Below are positions 32,742-43,985 of a stretch of DNA of 54,489 bases, one piece after another. The notes under the pieces were generated by a model that saw only the letters and a program-made list of their open reading frames with translations, did no database searches and was not told the DNA's origin. The DNA is taken from the NCBI RefSeq assembly GCF_003716325.1, contig NZ_RDSR01000023.1, positions 1-54,489 of the forward strand, read 5' to 3'. Both the position numbers and the translations under genes were made by a program. Origin of the DNA: Cryobacterium tepidiphilum. GTDB lineage: Bacteria; Actinomycetota; Actinomycetes; Actinomycetales; Microbacteriaceae. Positions within the stretch are counted from its first letter, which is position 1; the number at the start of each line of letters is the position of its first letter.

Positions 32742-33650
32742 TATCGGGCGGAGGGGCTGGCAGGCGGGGCAGAAGTGCGACGAGCGGTTCATGAAGCGCT
32801 CCCGCACCAGGGTGGTGCCGCACCGGCTGCACGGCCTGCCGTGCTGCCCGTACGCCAGCAGGCTGTGGGCGAAGTAGCCGGACTGTCCGTTGACGTTCAC
32901 GTACTGGGCGTCGAAGCTCGTGCCGCCCTCGGCCAGCGCATTCTGCAACACGGTCCGCACGGATGCCAACAGCAGCTCGGCCTCGCCTCGGTCGAGCGAG
33001 TCGGCGGGCTGGTCATAGTGCAGCCCCGCCATGAAGAGCGCCTCGTCGGCGTAGATGTTGCCGATGCCGCTGGCAAGCGTCTGGTCGAGCAGCACGCGTT
33101 TGATGCCCGAGCGCTTCCGGGAGAGCGCGGCGTGGAACGCCTCATCGTCGAAGCCCGGGTCGAGCGGGTCTCGGCCGATGTGCGCGACCTGCGAGGGCAC
33201 CAGCTGCGACCACGGCCCGCTCACCTCGCCGGAGTGGCCGGCGGGCAGCCCGTCGGCTGTCGGCAGCATGCGGTCGACGGCCATGCTGCCGAAGATCCGC
33301 TGGTCGACGAAGTCGAGCCAGAGCTCCCCGTGCGCCGGGTGGCCCAGCTGCAAGCGGATGCGCAGCAGCCGTTCCGCGGGCTGGCCCGGCGTGCGAAGCA
33401 GCACCTGGCCGCTCATGCCGAGGTGCGCGACGAGCGCGCGTCCGCCCTCCAGGGGCATCCAGAGGAACTTCCCGCGTCGAACGGCGGCGTGGATGCCGCG
33501 TCCCTGCAGTTGGTCGGCGAAGTCGCCGCTCGCACGGTCGTGGCGGCGAAGGGACCGGTCGTCGAAGACCTCGACGCCGTCGATGCTGGCGCCGGTGACG
33601 GCCGGTGCCAGGCCGGCGCGGACGACCTCGACCTCGGGGAGTTCGGGCAT
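32733..33650 (-). CDS. mutM: formamidopyrimidine-DNA glycosylase
   Basis: 305 aa from ATG at 33650, needed so that the catalytic proline follows Met (MPELPEVEVV). MutM removes 8-oxoguanine and cleaves the strand. Pro2 and Glu3, the Lys in RRGKFLWMPL, the H2TH region (SGIGNIYADEALF) and the C-terminal zinc finger (Cys-x2-Cys, 16 residues, Cys-x2-Cys ending HFCPACQ) are complete. It starts 5 nt after the rnc stop, so rpmF-rnc-mutM are probably co-transcribed. Confidence 0.96.
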   Translation of the reverse strand: MPELPEVEVVRAGLAPAVTGASIDGVEVFDDRSLRRHDRASGDFADQLQGRGIHAAVRRGKFLWMPLEGGRALVAHLGMSGQVLLRTPGQPAERLLRIRLQLGHPAHGELWLDFVDQRIFGSMAVDRMLPTADGLPAGHSGEVSGPWSQLVPSQVAHIGRDPLDPGFDDEAFHAALSRKRSGIKRVLLDQTLASGIGNIYADEALFMAGLHYDQPADSLDRGEAELLLASVRTVLQNALAEGGTSFDAQYVNVNGQSGYFAHSLLAYGQHGRPCSRCGTTLVRERFMNRSSHFCPACQPLRPIRE

Positions 33651-33655
33651 GCGCT

Positions 33656-34348
33656 TTAGTGCGCGGACAGGCGCGTCCACGCCTCGAGCGCGGCCGCCAT
33701 CTCGGCGTGCTTCTTGCTGGTTCCCTCGCCTTGGGCGGTCACCAGCTCACCGACCGCGACGGTCGCGAGGAAGACCTTCGCGTGGTCGGGGCCGCTTTCG
33801 TCGACGGTGTAGACGGGGACGCCGGCTCCCCGCCGGGCGGCGAGTTCCTGCAGGCTGGTTTTCGGGTCCATCGAGGCGCCGAAGCGCTCCGGGTCAGACA
33901 GGAGTGGGGCGAGCAGGCGCATGACCACCTCGGTCGCGGTTTCTCCGCCGGCGTCGAGGTACACGGCCCCGATGAGCGCTTCGACGGTGTCGGCGAGGAT
34001 CGAGGCCTTCTCCCGGCCTCCGGTGAGGGTCTCCCCCCGGCCGAGGCGGATGTACTGCCCGAGGCCGATGCCGCGGGCGACCTCGGCGAGAGCGGCGCTG
34101 GACACCAGGCTGGCCCGGCGCTTGGCGAGGTCTCCCTCCCCGAGCGCCGGGTACTCGCGATACAGCATGACGGTGACGGCCTGGCCGAGGATCGAGTCGC
34201 CCAGGAACTCCAGGCGCTCGTTGGTGGGAATGCCACCGTTCTCGTACGCGTAGGAGCGGTGCGTCAGGGCAAGGTCAAGCAGCCCGGGCTCGATGCGCAC
34301 GCCGAGGACCGCCTGCAGGGCGGACACGTCGGCGGTCACACCGGTCAC
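33656..34348 (-). CDS. rnc: ribonuclease III
   Basis: 230 aa from GTG at 34348; another GTG 9 nt downstream is equally possible and neither has a strong ribosome site. RNase III cuts double-stranded RNA in rRNA processing and decay. The signature [13 protein letters not shown] and the second acidic site [13 protein letters not shown] are intact. A dsRNA-binding domain takes up the last 70 residues ([27 protein letters not shown]). It sits between rpmF and mutM. Confidence 0.94.
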   Translation of the reverse strand: MTGVTADVSALQAVLGVRIEPGLLDLALTHRSYAYENGGIPTNERLEFLGDSILGQAVTVMLYREYPALGEGDLAKRRASLVSSAALAEVARGIGLGQYIRLGRGETLTGGREKASILADTVEALIGAVYLDAGGETATEVVMRLLAPLLSDPERFGASMDPKTSLQELAARRGAGVPVYTVDESGPDHAKVFLATVAVGELVTAQGEGTSKKHAEMAAALEAWTRLSAH

Positions 34349-34380
34349 GGGTTCGTCGTTTCGCCAGTTTTCGTCAGTTG

Positions 34381-34584
34381 TTAGACGTCGGCGACCTTGC
34401 GGCCCTTGTACTCCATGAACAGCGCGGTGCCGGCGGAGTCTTCGACGACCTTGGCGCGGTGCGGAAGGCTGTAGGTGACCTTGCCGTTCTCGACGGTCTT
34501 GACGAGCGTGGGGGCCTCGGCCTTCCACTGCGAACGACGCGCGTGGGTGTTGGCGCGTGACTGCTTGCGCTTGGGAACTGCCAT
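34381..34584 (-). CDS. rpmF: 50S ribosomal protein L32
   Basis: 67 aa, with the L32 N-terminus [20 protein letters not shown]. No zinc-binding Cys residues are seen, so it is the zinc-free form. It starts 2 nt after the DUF177 gene stops, the usual order. Confidence 0.95.
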   Translation of the reverse strand: MAVPKRKQSRANTHARRSQWKAEAPTLVKTVENGKVTYSLPHRAKVVEDSAGTALFMEYKGRKVADV

Positions 34585-34586
34585 GA

Positions 34587-35159
34587 CTACTTCTCTTCTC
34601 TCTCCGTGTCAGCATGGGTGCTCGCACCCGCGCTGATGTCCTGGGAAGCCTGGAATTGGGCCAGTGCCGACCACCGGGGATCGGGCACGTCTTGCGGGCT
34701 GAGTTCCGGGGATTCGGCCAGTCGCCTGCCGGTCTCCGGGTCGAGACCTGGGCAATCCGGCCGGCAGACCGGCTGGAACGGAAGTGACAACACGACCGCG
34801 TCCCTGATCAGCGGTTCAAGATCCACATGGTCGTCTTGAACCTCAAACTCAAAAGCTTCGTCTAAAGAGTACGCGAAAAGCTCCTGAAACTCGACTTGGA
34901 CCGGCAATTCGATGTCGGTCAGGCACCGGCCGCACACTCCGGCGGCGACGCCGGTGACCTCACCGGTGGCGAGGATGCCCTCGTGCACCGACTCCAGGCG
35001 CACGTCGGTGTCGAGCACGGAGTCCTTCCTGACGGCCACGAGACCCTCGCCGAGGTCTTCGGGCACACGGATGTCGAGGGTCCGTTCCTGCATGGCGCCG
35101 GGCCGGTTGACCAGGTCGCGAACATCCACGGTGTACGGCGTCTTCTTGAAGCTACTCAC
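34587..35159 (-). CDS. yceD: YceD / DUF177 family protein
   Basis: 190 aa from GTG at 35159. DUF177 proteins are thought to act in 23S rRNA maturation and are nearly always next to rpmF, as here. The core [20 protein letters not shown] and [13 protein letters not shown]ys motifs are visible. The acidic tail is variable. TAGACT lies 7 nt before the GTG, implying a leaderless mRNA that carries rpmF and perhaps rnc and mutM. Confidence 0.93.
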   Translation of the reverse strand: MSSFKKTPYTVDVRDLVNRPGAMQERTLDIRVPEDLGEGLVAVRKDSVLDTDVRLESVHEGILATGEVTGVAAGVCGRCLTDIELPVQVEFQELFAYSLDEAFEFEVQDDHVDLEPLIRDAVVLSLPFQPVCRPDCPGLDPETGRRLAESPELSPQDVPDPRWSALAQFQASQDISAGASTHADTEREEK

Positions 35160-35162
35160 GGC

Positions 35163-37460
35163 TCAGAGTCTACGCGGGGCGACCTCGCGTTTTCCCGAGA
35201 GGGCGAGCGGCCACAGCGACGCCGGGAGCATGCGTGCGCGCCAGCGTCCCTGGCGCCCCGCCTGGGCGCTGATTCCTGCCGTGACGATGTCGAGATCGCG
35301 CACCAGCCGCGGCCTGTCGCCTGCGCCCTGCTGTGGCCGGGCGTAGCTGGCGCGTTCCTGGGCGCTGAGCAGGCGCCGTAGCGCCTCGTGCCACGCCGGG
35401 TCCGGCTTCCCCGAGAGCGCCATCGTCGCCTCCATCCGGGCGGCCTGCTCCCTCGGCGTTTCCGTCTCGGGGAACGGGATCCCGTGGTCGAGGGCGGTGT
35501 CCCGGAGCTCGAGCCAGGCGATGTCGGGGCCGGCTGTCCCCGTGCGGATGGCCCGCCGGCGGCGCGCACTCCGAAGCGCGCGTACGCTGCCGGGAACGAG
35601 AGCGAGGATGACGGCGAGCGCGAGGACGAGTGCGAGGTCGCCCGCGCGGATACCGGTGTCGGTGACGGCGGCGGCGCCGCTGGCCGCGGTGGGGTCATCC
35701 GCTGTCGGGTCGTCGGTGGGCCGCGCCGCGCTAGACGGCAAGCCGGTGCCGGGGTCGATGCCGGTGGTGCTCGTCTCCGGGGTGGCGTACTCGGGCACGG
35801 CGCCCCGCCCGGGTGTCGGCTCAAAGGGAACCCACCCGACGCCGGTGAAGTACAGTTCGGGCCAGGAGTGCAGGTCGTGCGACGTGACATTGAACCGCCG
35901 CGCGCCTTCGCCGTAGTTCGCCTCGCGGGTGCCCGGCAGGTAGCCGACCACGACCCTCGACGGGATGCCGAGCGTGCGTGCCATGACGGCCATGGCGGAG
36001 GCGAAATGCACGCAGTAGCCGCGCTTGGCCTCCAGGAAGGCGGCGATCACCTCAGCCCCGGCGCCGTCGTAGTCCTTGCTGACCGGGGCGTCGGTGTCGT
36101 AGGTGAACTCGCTCCCGCGGAGGTAGTCCTGCAGCGCGACCGCGGCGTCGAAGGACGACCCGGACCCGCCGGTCACGGTGACGGCGGTGTCGTGGATGAT
36201 GGCGGGGTACTGCGACGGCAGGTCGAGGTAGCGCAGCACATCACGGGGGTAGGCGCCGTCGGACCGGCGAAGCTGTTCGGCGGTGGGCAGCAGCTGCAGG
36301 GCCGTGACGGAGTAGTCTTGGCCGCTCGTCGTCGACCGCGTGCTACCGATCGCACCGGTGTCGCTGTTCCACTTCCACGTGCCGCGCAGCCCCTCCACGC
36401 GGGTGGCGGGGCTCGGCGCGGGGAGCCACTTGGTGCGCACCCCGTCCACCACGATCGAGGTCTTCGTGGTCGCGGTCTCCACCTCCGAGGAGAGTCCCGG
36501 CGGGCGCGGGATGAACTCGGGCGTGTTCTCGGGTTCTGGCGTTGATTCGCTGGCCGTCCAGGTCGCTCCCTGGAAGGTGTCGAGGGTGAGCAGCTTCAGA
36601 TACGGCGGCTCCGACGCGTTCGTCGAGTAGTGCAGCGCGAGCACGGCGTCCGGGCGGCGCAGGTCGTCGCCGAGGTCGATCATGGTGCGCACGCCCGAGC
36701 CGAACAGCAGGCCGGCCGGACCGTTGCCGTTCGGCGCTCCCTGCGCGAGGCCGGCCATGCTGCTGCTGAGCACCAGCGCGGTGACGACGCCGAACCCGCC
36801 GACGACGACGGCCGTGCCGCGCACGGGGGCCGATGCCGGGACGCCGGGTCCCGCATCCGGTGCCGGCAACCGGCGCTGACGCACATCGACGGCCAGAAGG
36901 AGCAGGAACGCGCACGCGGTGAGCACGAGGCTCAAGGCGCCCGCCCCGCCCTGCACGATGAGCCCGGGCAGGACCACGACCACCAGGAGCGGTGACGCGG
37001 CCACGGCCGGCAGCCGCCTGCCGACCGCGAGGAACTCCATGGCGACGGCGACGACGCCCACGGCGCAGACCAGCAGGAAGACGATGCCCTCCTCGGCGAC
37101 GGCGGGAGCGCTCTGCTGCTGGATGGACCGGAAGCCGGCGCGCACAAGGACGGTGAATCGGTCGAGGGTGTCGGCTGTGGGGATGATGCCCAGGAACCCG
37201 GTGCCCCCGCCGAACACGAGCGTGACGAGACCCAGCAGCACAGCGGATGCGCCGAGTGGCGGCAGGCGGAAACCCACGCGTCGAAGCGCTGCCGCGCTGA
37301 ACAGCACGGCAACGGTCACGAAGGCGAGCGCGAACCACCACGCGCCCCCGCGGAGCACGGGCGCCAGGCACGTGCAGGCCACCAGGATGAGCACGGCCAG
37401 GGCCGCCGTGAGCGGCAACGTGGCGGTGCCGCGGGCGCGAGCGTTCTCAGCGAGCGACAT
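35163..37460 (-). CDS. membrane transglutaminase-like protein (TgpA-type)
   Basis: 765 aa from ATG at 37460. At least five helices span residues 15-200 (DUF3488/TgpA-type region), followed by an exported part and a transglutaminase-like core at about 430-560 with Cys in RGYCVHFASAM, His in SHDLHSWPELYF and WVPFEPTPG. A Pro/Thr linker, another helix (about 620-640) and a DUF4129-like tail follow. Such proteins join DUF58 and MoxR genes in conserved clusters of unknown role in the envelope. It overlaps the DUF58 gene by 14 nt. Confidence 0.9.
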   Translation of the reverse strand: MSLAENARARGTATLPLTAALAVLILVACTCLAPVLRGGAWWFALAFVTVAVLFSAAALRRVGFRLPPLGASAVLLGLVTLVFGGGTGFLGIIPTADTLDRFTVLVRAGFRSIQQQSAPAVAEEGIVFLLVCAVGVVAVAMEFLAVGRRLPAVAASPLLVVVVLPGLIVQGGAGALSLVLTACAFLLLLAVDVRQRRLPAPDAGPGVPASAPVRGTAVVVGGFGVVTALVLSSSMAGLAQGAPNGNGPAGLLFGSGVRTMIDLGDDLRRPDAVLALHYSTNASEPPYLKLLTLDTFQGATWTASESTPEPENTPEFIPRPPGLSSEVETATTKTSIVVDGVRTKWLPAPSPATRVEGLRGTWKWNSDTGAIGSTRSTTSGQDYSVTALQLLPTAEQLRRSDGAYPRDVLRYLDLPSQYPAIIHDTAVTVTGGSGSSFDAAVALQDYLRGSEFTYDTDAPVSKDYDGAGAEVIAAFLEAKRGYCVHFASAMAVMARTLGIPSRVVVGYLPGTREANYGEGARRFNVTSHDLHSWPELYFTGVGWVPFEPTPGRGAVPEYATPETSTTGIDPGTGLPSSAARPTDDPTADDPTAASGAAAVTDTGIRAGDLALVLALAVILALVPGSVRALRSARRRRAIRTGTAGPDIAWLELRDTALDHGIPFPETETPREQAARMEATMALSGKPDPAWHEALRRLLSAQERASYARPQQGAGDRPRLVRDLDIVTAGISAQAGRQGRWRARMLPASLWPLALSGKREVAPRRL
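35167..35172 (-). promoter_or_regulatory. -10 box TAGACT before DUF177-rpmF
   Basis: TAGACT ends 7 nt before the GTG at 35159 and lies just inside the end of the transglutaminase gene. Confidence 0.5.
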
Positions 37461-38742
37461 CGACGCCCCCGAACATCGCCTGCTGCCCCGCCGACCACGC
37501 CTCGGCGATGTCCCTCGCCGATCGAATCGGGATGCAGCGCCAGCCGGCCTCGGCCAGTGCGTCCACGCGGGCCGCCGCCATGGTGTCGAGCACGAACGCG
37601 ACCGCCGGCTCATACCGGGAGCGGAGCGCGGCGAGGAACGCGCCGTCGTCCTCGTCGATGTCGACGAGGATCGCGAAGGCGGGCATGCGCGACGAGTACA
37701 ACCCGCGGCCGCGCCAGCGGTCATCCCCCTGGGCGGGCGTCACCGTTACGACGGATGCGAGTCCCTCGAGCAGCGTCCGATCGCCGCCCGGGGGGCCGAA
37801 CACGCCGGCACCCGTGCCCCCGCGCGGCTCGCCAACGGCCAGCTGGCTGGTGCCGAGTTCGACGACGTGCACGCGGAAGGCGCCGGCGATGAGGTGAACC
37901 CCGATGGAGGCGGTGAGCTCCACCGCGATCTCGAAGGCGTGCTCGTCCCTGCCCTCGTGGCGGCCGCGGCCGGCGAGGGCGGTGTCGAGGATGACGACGG
38001 CTTCCGGGCTTCCGCCCTGTTCCTCCTGGCGCACCATGATCTCGCCCCGCCGGGCGGTGGCGGGCCAGTTCACCCGGCGGACGGGGTCACCCGGCCGGTA
38101 CTCGCGCGCGATGAGTTCCTCGGAGTCGGCGTTGGACTGCCGCAGGAGCTCGTGCACGTCCCCCTCCTCGCGGGCGAACCCGCTGCGGCGCCCGGGGAGG
38201 GCGGTGACCCGCGGGGTCACGACCAGGTCGGTCGTTCCGCCGACCGGCCGCTCGCAGGATGCCAGGCCGAAGGGGTCGGTGCACAGCAGCAGCAGCGGGC
38301 CGACCGGGTACACGCCGCGACGCCCGGGAATGAGGCTGTAGTCGAGGAGGACCGTGTCGCGCCTGCTGCTCCCGGCCGCGGCGAGGACCGGAACCCGGCC
38401 GCCGGAACCCGCGGCCAGCTGCGGCGGGGTGCCATCGCGCCAGCGGGTGCCGGCAAGCGGCTTGCGGGAGAGGTTGCGAACAGTGAGGACGACGCGGGTC
38501 GGGCTTCCCCCCGCGGGGATGTCGGGTGCGAAGCGGCGGGTGACCTCCACGCGCACGGGCCGGAGGATCGCGGAGGCGAGTGCGATGAGGGGAAGGGCCG
38601 CCAGGAGCCAGCCGACGAAGAGGAGTTCACTCACGTCGTTCAGCACCGCGTAGCCCACGAGCACGGCACCGGCCACCAGGAACCCCGCCCCGCGGAGGCT
38701 GAATCGGGGGGTCCACGGGCGCGGCCGCGGGATGGCAGGCAT
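37447..38742 (-). CDS. DUF58 family membrane protein
   Basis: 431 aa. Two N-terminal helices (about residues 17-60) are followed by a beta-rich part and a von Willebrand A-like region. The DUF58 hallmark EYRPGDPVRRVNWPATARRG lies near 220. Encoded between moxR and the transglutaminase gene, in the widely conserved MoxR-DUF58-transglutaminase group. The start lies 2 nt after the MoxR stop. A chaperone-like or envelope role is assumed for such clusters; not proven. Confidence 0.9.
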   Translation of the reverse strand: MPAIPRPRPWTPRFSLRGAGFLVAGAVLVGYAVLNDVSELLFVGWLLAALPLIALASAILRPVRVEVTRRFAPDIPAGGSPTRVVLTVRNLSRKPLAGTRWRDGTPPQLAAGSGGRVPVLAAAGSSRRDTVLLDYSLIPGRRGVYPVGPLLLLCTDPFGLASCERPVGGTTDLVVTPRVTALPGRRSGFAREEGDVHELLRQSNADSEELIAREYRPGDPVRRVNWPATARRGEIMVRQEEQGGSPEAVVILDTALAGRGRHEGRDEHAFEIAVELTASIGVHLIAGAFRVHVVELGTSQLAVGEPRGGTGAGVFGPPGGDRTLLEGLASVVTVTPAQGDDRWRGRGLYSSRMPAFAILVDIDEDDGAFLAALRSRYEPAVAFVLDTMAAARVDALAEAGWRCIPIRSARDIAEAWSAGQQAMFGGVDVAR

Positions 38743-38744
38743 GA

Positions 38745-39788
38745 TCAGGCTCGGCTCTGGACGCCCATCGGCACGGGGGTGGCCGCGATGATCCGCCGCA
38801 CCACCTCGTCGGCGAGGGCGCCGGTGTCCTGGTGGTGGTGGCCGAGGGAGCGGCTGCTAGGGACGAGCCGGTGACTGAGCACCGGCATCGCGAGCGCGTC
38901 GATGTCGTCGGGGAGCACGAAGTCACGCCCGTCCAGCGCCGCCTTCGCCTTGGCCGCGCGGATGAGCTGCAGGCTGGCCCGCGGGCTCGCGCCGAGCCGC
39001 AGGTCGTGGTCGTCGCGGGTGGCCCGCACGATCGCGACGGCGTATCGCTTCACGGGCGTCGACGCGAACACGGCACGGGCGGCGAGCATCATCGCGCGCA
39101 CCTGTTCCACCGTGACGACGGGTTCGAGGCGGGTGAGCGGACTCGAGGAGTCCCTGGCGTCGATCATGGCCAGCTCCGACTCGTGGTCGGGGTAGCCCAT
39201 CGAGATGCGGGCCATGAACCGGTCGCGCTGCGCCTCGGGGAGGGCGTAGGTGCCCTCCATCTCGATCGGGTTCTGGGTGGCGACGACGGTGAACGGCCGC
39301 GACAGCGCGTAGGTGATGCCGTCGACCGTGACCTGGTGTTCTTCCATGCACTCCAGCAGTGCCGACTGGGTCTTGGGGCTGGCGCGGTTGATCTCGTCGC
39401 CGATGACGATGTTGGCGAACACGGGCCCGGGCTTGAATTCGAAGCGGCGCTCGGACTGGTTGAATACGGCGACGCCGGTGACGTCGGAGGGCAGCAGGTC
39501 GGGGGTGAACTGGATGCGGTTGATGCTGCAGTCGACGGAGCGGGCGAGCGCCTTGGCGAGCATGGTCTTGCCGACCCCGGGAATGTCCTCGATCAGCAGG
39601 TGCCCCTCCGCGAGGAGCACGGTCAGCGCGGTGAGCACCGACTCCGGCTTGCCGTCGATGACGGTCTGGATGTTGGCGAGGATGCGTTCCCCGTATGCCT
39701 GCAGCTGGGCGATCGGCATCGCCTGGCTGTCCTCCCGCGATGCCAGCGGCTCGTCGGTGAGGGTGGACGTGGGCGGCGCGGTGTTCAC
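38745..39788 (-). CDS. MoxR family AAA+ ATPase
   Basis: 347 aa from GTG at 39788, which overlaps the coaD stop (GTGA). Walker [17 protein letters not shown], Walker [15 protein letters not shown] and sensor [10 protein letters not shown] are intact. MoxR ATPases act as chaperones that activate VWA-domain partners; here the likely partner is the DUF58 protein. The first 20 residues are low-complexity. Confidence 0.93.
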   Translation of the reverse strand: MNTAPPTSTLTDEPLASREDSQAMPIAQLQAYGERILANIQTVIDGKPESVLTALTVLLAEGHLLIEDIPGVGKTMLAKALARSVDCSINRIQFTPDLLPSDVTGVAVFNQSERRFEFKPGPVFANIVIGDEINRASPKTQSALLECMEEHQVTVDGITYALSRPFTVVATQNPIEMEGTYALPEAQRDRFMARISMGYPDHESELAMIDARDSSSPLTRLEPVVTVEQVRAMMLAARAVFASTPVKRYAVAIVRATRDDHDLRLGASPRASLQLIRAAKAKAALDGRDFVLPDDIDALAMPVLSHRLVPSSRSLGHHHQDTGALADEVVRRIIAATPVPMGVQSRA

Positions 39789-40273
39789 ACCCGAGACCCT
39801 TGCAGCAGGGCGGCGACGGCAGCCGGAACGTACGGGGCCACGTCGCCGCCGAGTGCGGCGACCTGCCGCACGAGCGAACTCGAGACGTGGGCGTGGGCGG
39901 GATCCGGCAGGAGGAAGACCGTCTCGACGCCCGCGAGGTTGCGGTTGACGATGGCCATCGGGGTCTCGTAGGCCACGTCGACCTGCGAGCGGATGCCCTT
40001 GACCAGGACGCTGGCACCGACATCCGTGCAGTAGTCGACCAGGAGCCCCATGCTCCAGGACGACACGATGACGTTGCCCCGGTATGGCGTGCCCTCGATG
40101 GCCTGCTCGATGAGCGACACGCGCTGCGCGATGGGCAGCAGCGCCGTCTTGCCGGGGTTGTGCACCACGAGGACATGCAGCTCGTCGAACAGGCCCGCGG
40201 CCCGCTCGATCACGTCGAGATGCCCGAGCGTGACCGGGTCGAACGATCCGGGAACGACGGCGATCCTCTGCAT
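39785..40273 (-). CDS. coaD: phosphopantetheine adenylyltransferase
   Basis: 162 aa, the normal length. CoaD makes dephospho-CoA from 4'-phosphopantetheine and ATP. Nucleotidyltransferase motifs: [20 protein letters not shown] (T/HxGH) and the ISSxxR-like SSSLVRQVA. The ATG lies 6 nt after a TAGGGT -10 box, so the mRNA is probably leaderless. Confidence 0.97.
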   Translation of the reverse strand: MQRIAVVPGSFDPVTLGHLDVIERAAGLFDELHVLVVHNPGKTALLPIAQRVSLIEQAIEGTPYRGNVIVSSWSMGLLVDYCTDVGASVLVKGIRSQVDVAYETPMAIVNRNLAGVETVFLLPDPAHAHVSSSLVRQVAALGGDVAPYVPAAVAALLQGSRV

Positions 40274-40279
40274 ACCGTT

Positions 40280-40285
40280 ACCCTA
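40280..40285 (-). promoter_or_regulatory. -10 box TAGGGT of coaD, leaderless spacing
   Basis: TAGGGT ends 6 nt before the coaD ATG at 40273. Confidence 0.5.
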
Positions 40286-40340
40286 GCGCGCCGCAGGCGG
40301 CACACCAGAGCCCTTCAGGAGACTCACTGCCTTCCCCGCG

Positions 40341-42527
<2,187 letters not shown>

Positions 42528-42533
42528 GCTTCG

Positions 42534-42539
42534 ATCGTA
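42534..42539 (-). promoter_or_regulatory. -10 box TACGAT of recG, leaderless spacing
   Basis: TACGAT ends 6 nt before the recG ATG at 42527. Confidence 0.45.
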
Positions 42540-42546
42540 GGCTGCG

Positions 42547-43308
42547 TCACTCCCCCGGCGTGCCGTGGGCGGTGCCCGTGTCCTCGCCGCCGAGGGCGTC
42601 GAGTTCTTCCTTCACGAACCGATCCCGCGGCCGCTCCGCGGCGAGGCCCTCCTGGATCTGCCGGGCTTCGTCGACGCGGCCGAGCGTGCGCAGGCACCGC
42701 CCGATCGCCCAGCGGCCGATGAACCGCTGGTCGGCGGTGCCGTACTCCTCGGCGGCGGCGAGCGCCTGCTGGAAGTGCGGCATCGCTTCCTCGGGGCGTC
42801 CGCTGTCGTGCAGGAACCAGGCGAGGTTGTTGTGCAGGGCCACGCCCCAGCGGAGGGTGCGGGGATCTGTGACCGTGCCCAGCATGGAGAAGCCCTCGGC
42901 CGCCCACTCCTCCTGGTGCCCGTTGTCGGCGAGCGCGAGCATGTGCAGCGCGTCGAGGGCGAGGTACTGCGAGCCATCGGCGGCCGCGTGCCGGGCGGCG
43001 AGGGTGAACAGCGGCACGGCCTCGTCGGGCGCTCCCTCGGCCACCCGCAGTCGCCCGCGTTCCAGCGCGATCCGGGCCAGCAGGTGCTCGGACGGTTCGT
43101 CGACCTCGTCCTCGGCGATCGCGAGTTCCGACTCGGCCTCGTCGAAGTTGCCGAGGAGGCCCCAGGCCCGCGCCACCTGCGTCGTCAGCTCGGCGCGGGC
43201 AACGGCGTCCACGCCGTCGTCTTCCATCGCCTCCCGGAAACGGTCGATGGTGGCGGCGGGATCACTGAAGTCCCAGAGAGCGTCGAGCTTGGCCTGGCTG
43301 ATCGGCAT
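42547..43308 (-). CDS. tetratricopeptide repeat protein
   Basis: 253 aa from ATG at 43308; a GTG 12 nt upstream is an alternative. Helical TPR units with the W-x2-LG-N-x2-A-E pattern (AWGLLGNFDEAESEL, FLHDSGRPEEAMPHFQQALA) fill residues 30-220. Acidic. Probable protein-binding scaffold in the cytoplasm; partner unknown. It lies between divergent rsmD and recG. Confidence 0.8.
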   Translation of the reverse strand: MPISQAKLDALWDFSDPAATIDRFREAMEDDGVDAVARAELTTQVARAWGLLGNFDEAESELAIAEDEVDEPSEHLLARIALERGRLRVAEGAPDEAVPLFTLAARHAAADGSQYLALDALHMLALADNGHQEEWAAEGFSMLGTVTDPRTLRWGVALHNNLAWFLHDSGRPEEAMPHFQQALAAAEEYGTADQRFIGRWAIGRCLRTLGRVDEARQIQEGLAAERPRDRFVKEELDALGGEDTGTAHGTPGE

Positions 43309-43356
43309 GGAGTCGGTCACACCTTCGTGCTTACACCGATTCACGTCTCCCGGCGA

Positions 43357-43362
43357 TAGGCT
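43357..43362 (+). promoter_or_regulatory. -10 box TAGGCT before rsmD
   Basis: TAGGCT ends 9 nt before the rsmD ATG at 43372, giving a leader of only a few nt. Confidence 0.4.
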
Positions 43363-43371
43363 CGGTGGCAA

Positions 43372-43965
43372 ATGACGCGAATCATCTCGGGTTTTGCCGG
43401 TTCTCTCTCACTGTCCGTTCCGAAACAGGGCACCCGGCCGACGAGCGACCGGGTGCGTGAGGCGATCTTCTCGGCGCTGGAGGCGCAGGACGCGATCCGG
43501 CGCGCGCGGGTGCTCGACCTGTATGCCGGGTCGGGGGCGCTGGGGCTCGAGGCGGCCAGCCGGGGCGCGGCATCCGTCACCCTCGTGGAGAAGCATGCCG
43601 GGGCCGCGCAGCTGTGCCGGCGGAACGTGGAGTCGGTGCGCCGCGCCGCGCCGAAACGCGACGCCCCCGACATCAGGGTGAGCACGCAGGCCGTGCAGAC
43701 GTTCCTCAGCGGGGCGACCGGGCGGTACGACCTGGTCTTCCTCGACCCGCCGTACGACCTGGGCGACGCGGAGCTCGCCCGGGCCCTGGCCATGCTGGCG
43801 CCGCTCCTGTCAGAGGATGCCGTTGTGGTGGTCGAGCGGAACGTGCGTTCGCCCGAACCGGGCTGGGATCCCAGCCTGGAGTTCACGAAGCGCAAGGACT
43901 ACGGCGACACGAGCGTCTGGTACGCCCGGGTGGCGGAGCTGCCGCCGTACACCTCGGTGGCCTGA
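43372..43965 (+). CDS. rsmD: 16S rRNA (guanine966-N2)-methyltransferase RsmD
   Basis: 197 aa. RsmD methylates G966 of 16S rRNA. The start MTRIISGFAGS, the target-recognition RPTSDRVREAIFSAL, SAM motif VLDLYAGSGALGLEA and catalytic DPPY are all present. It is usually next to coaD; here recG and a TPR gene lie between. It ends at a hairpin before convergent thiL. Confidence 0.95.
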   Translation: MTRIISGFAGSLSLSVPKQGTRPTSDRVREAIFSALEAQDAIRRARVLDLYAGSGALGLEAASRGAASVTLVEKHAGAAQLCRRNVESVRRAAPKRDAPDIRVSTQAVQTFLSGATGRYDLVFLDPPYDLGDAELARALAMLAPLLSEDAVVVVERNVRSPEPGWDPSLEFTKRKDYGDTSVWYARVAELPPYTSVA

Positions 43966-43966
43966 G

Positions 43967-43985
43967 CCGCCCGCGAGTCGGGCGG
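43967..43985. terminator. GC-only hairpin between rsmD and thiL
   Basis: CCGCCCG (43967-43973) pairs with CGGGCGG (43979-43985) around a 5-nt loop, between convergent stops. No T-tract. Confidence 0.45.

Noticed and set aside
28085..32794. A plus-strand open frame of 1569 codons opposite ftsY and smc
   Set aside because: It is the antisense of ftsY and smc. High GC at third positions leaves few stops in this frame. No family features, ribosome site or own codon bias.
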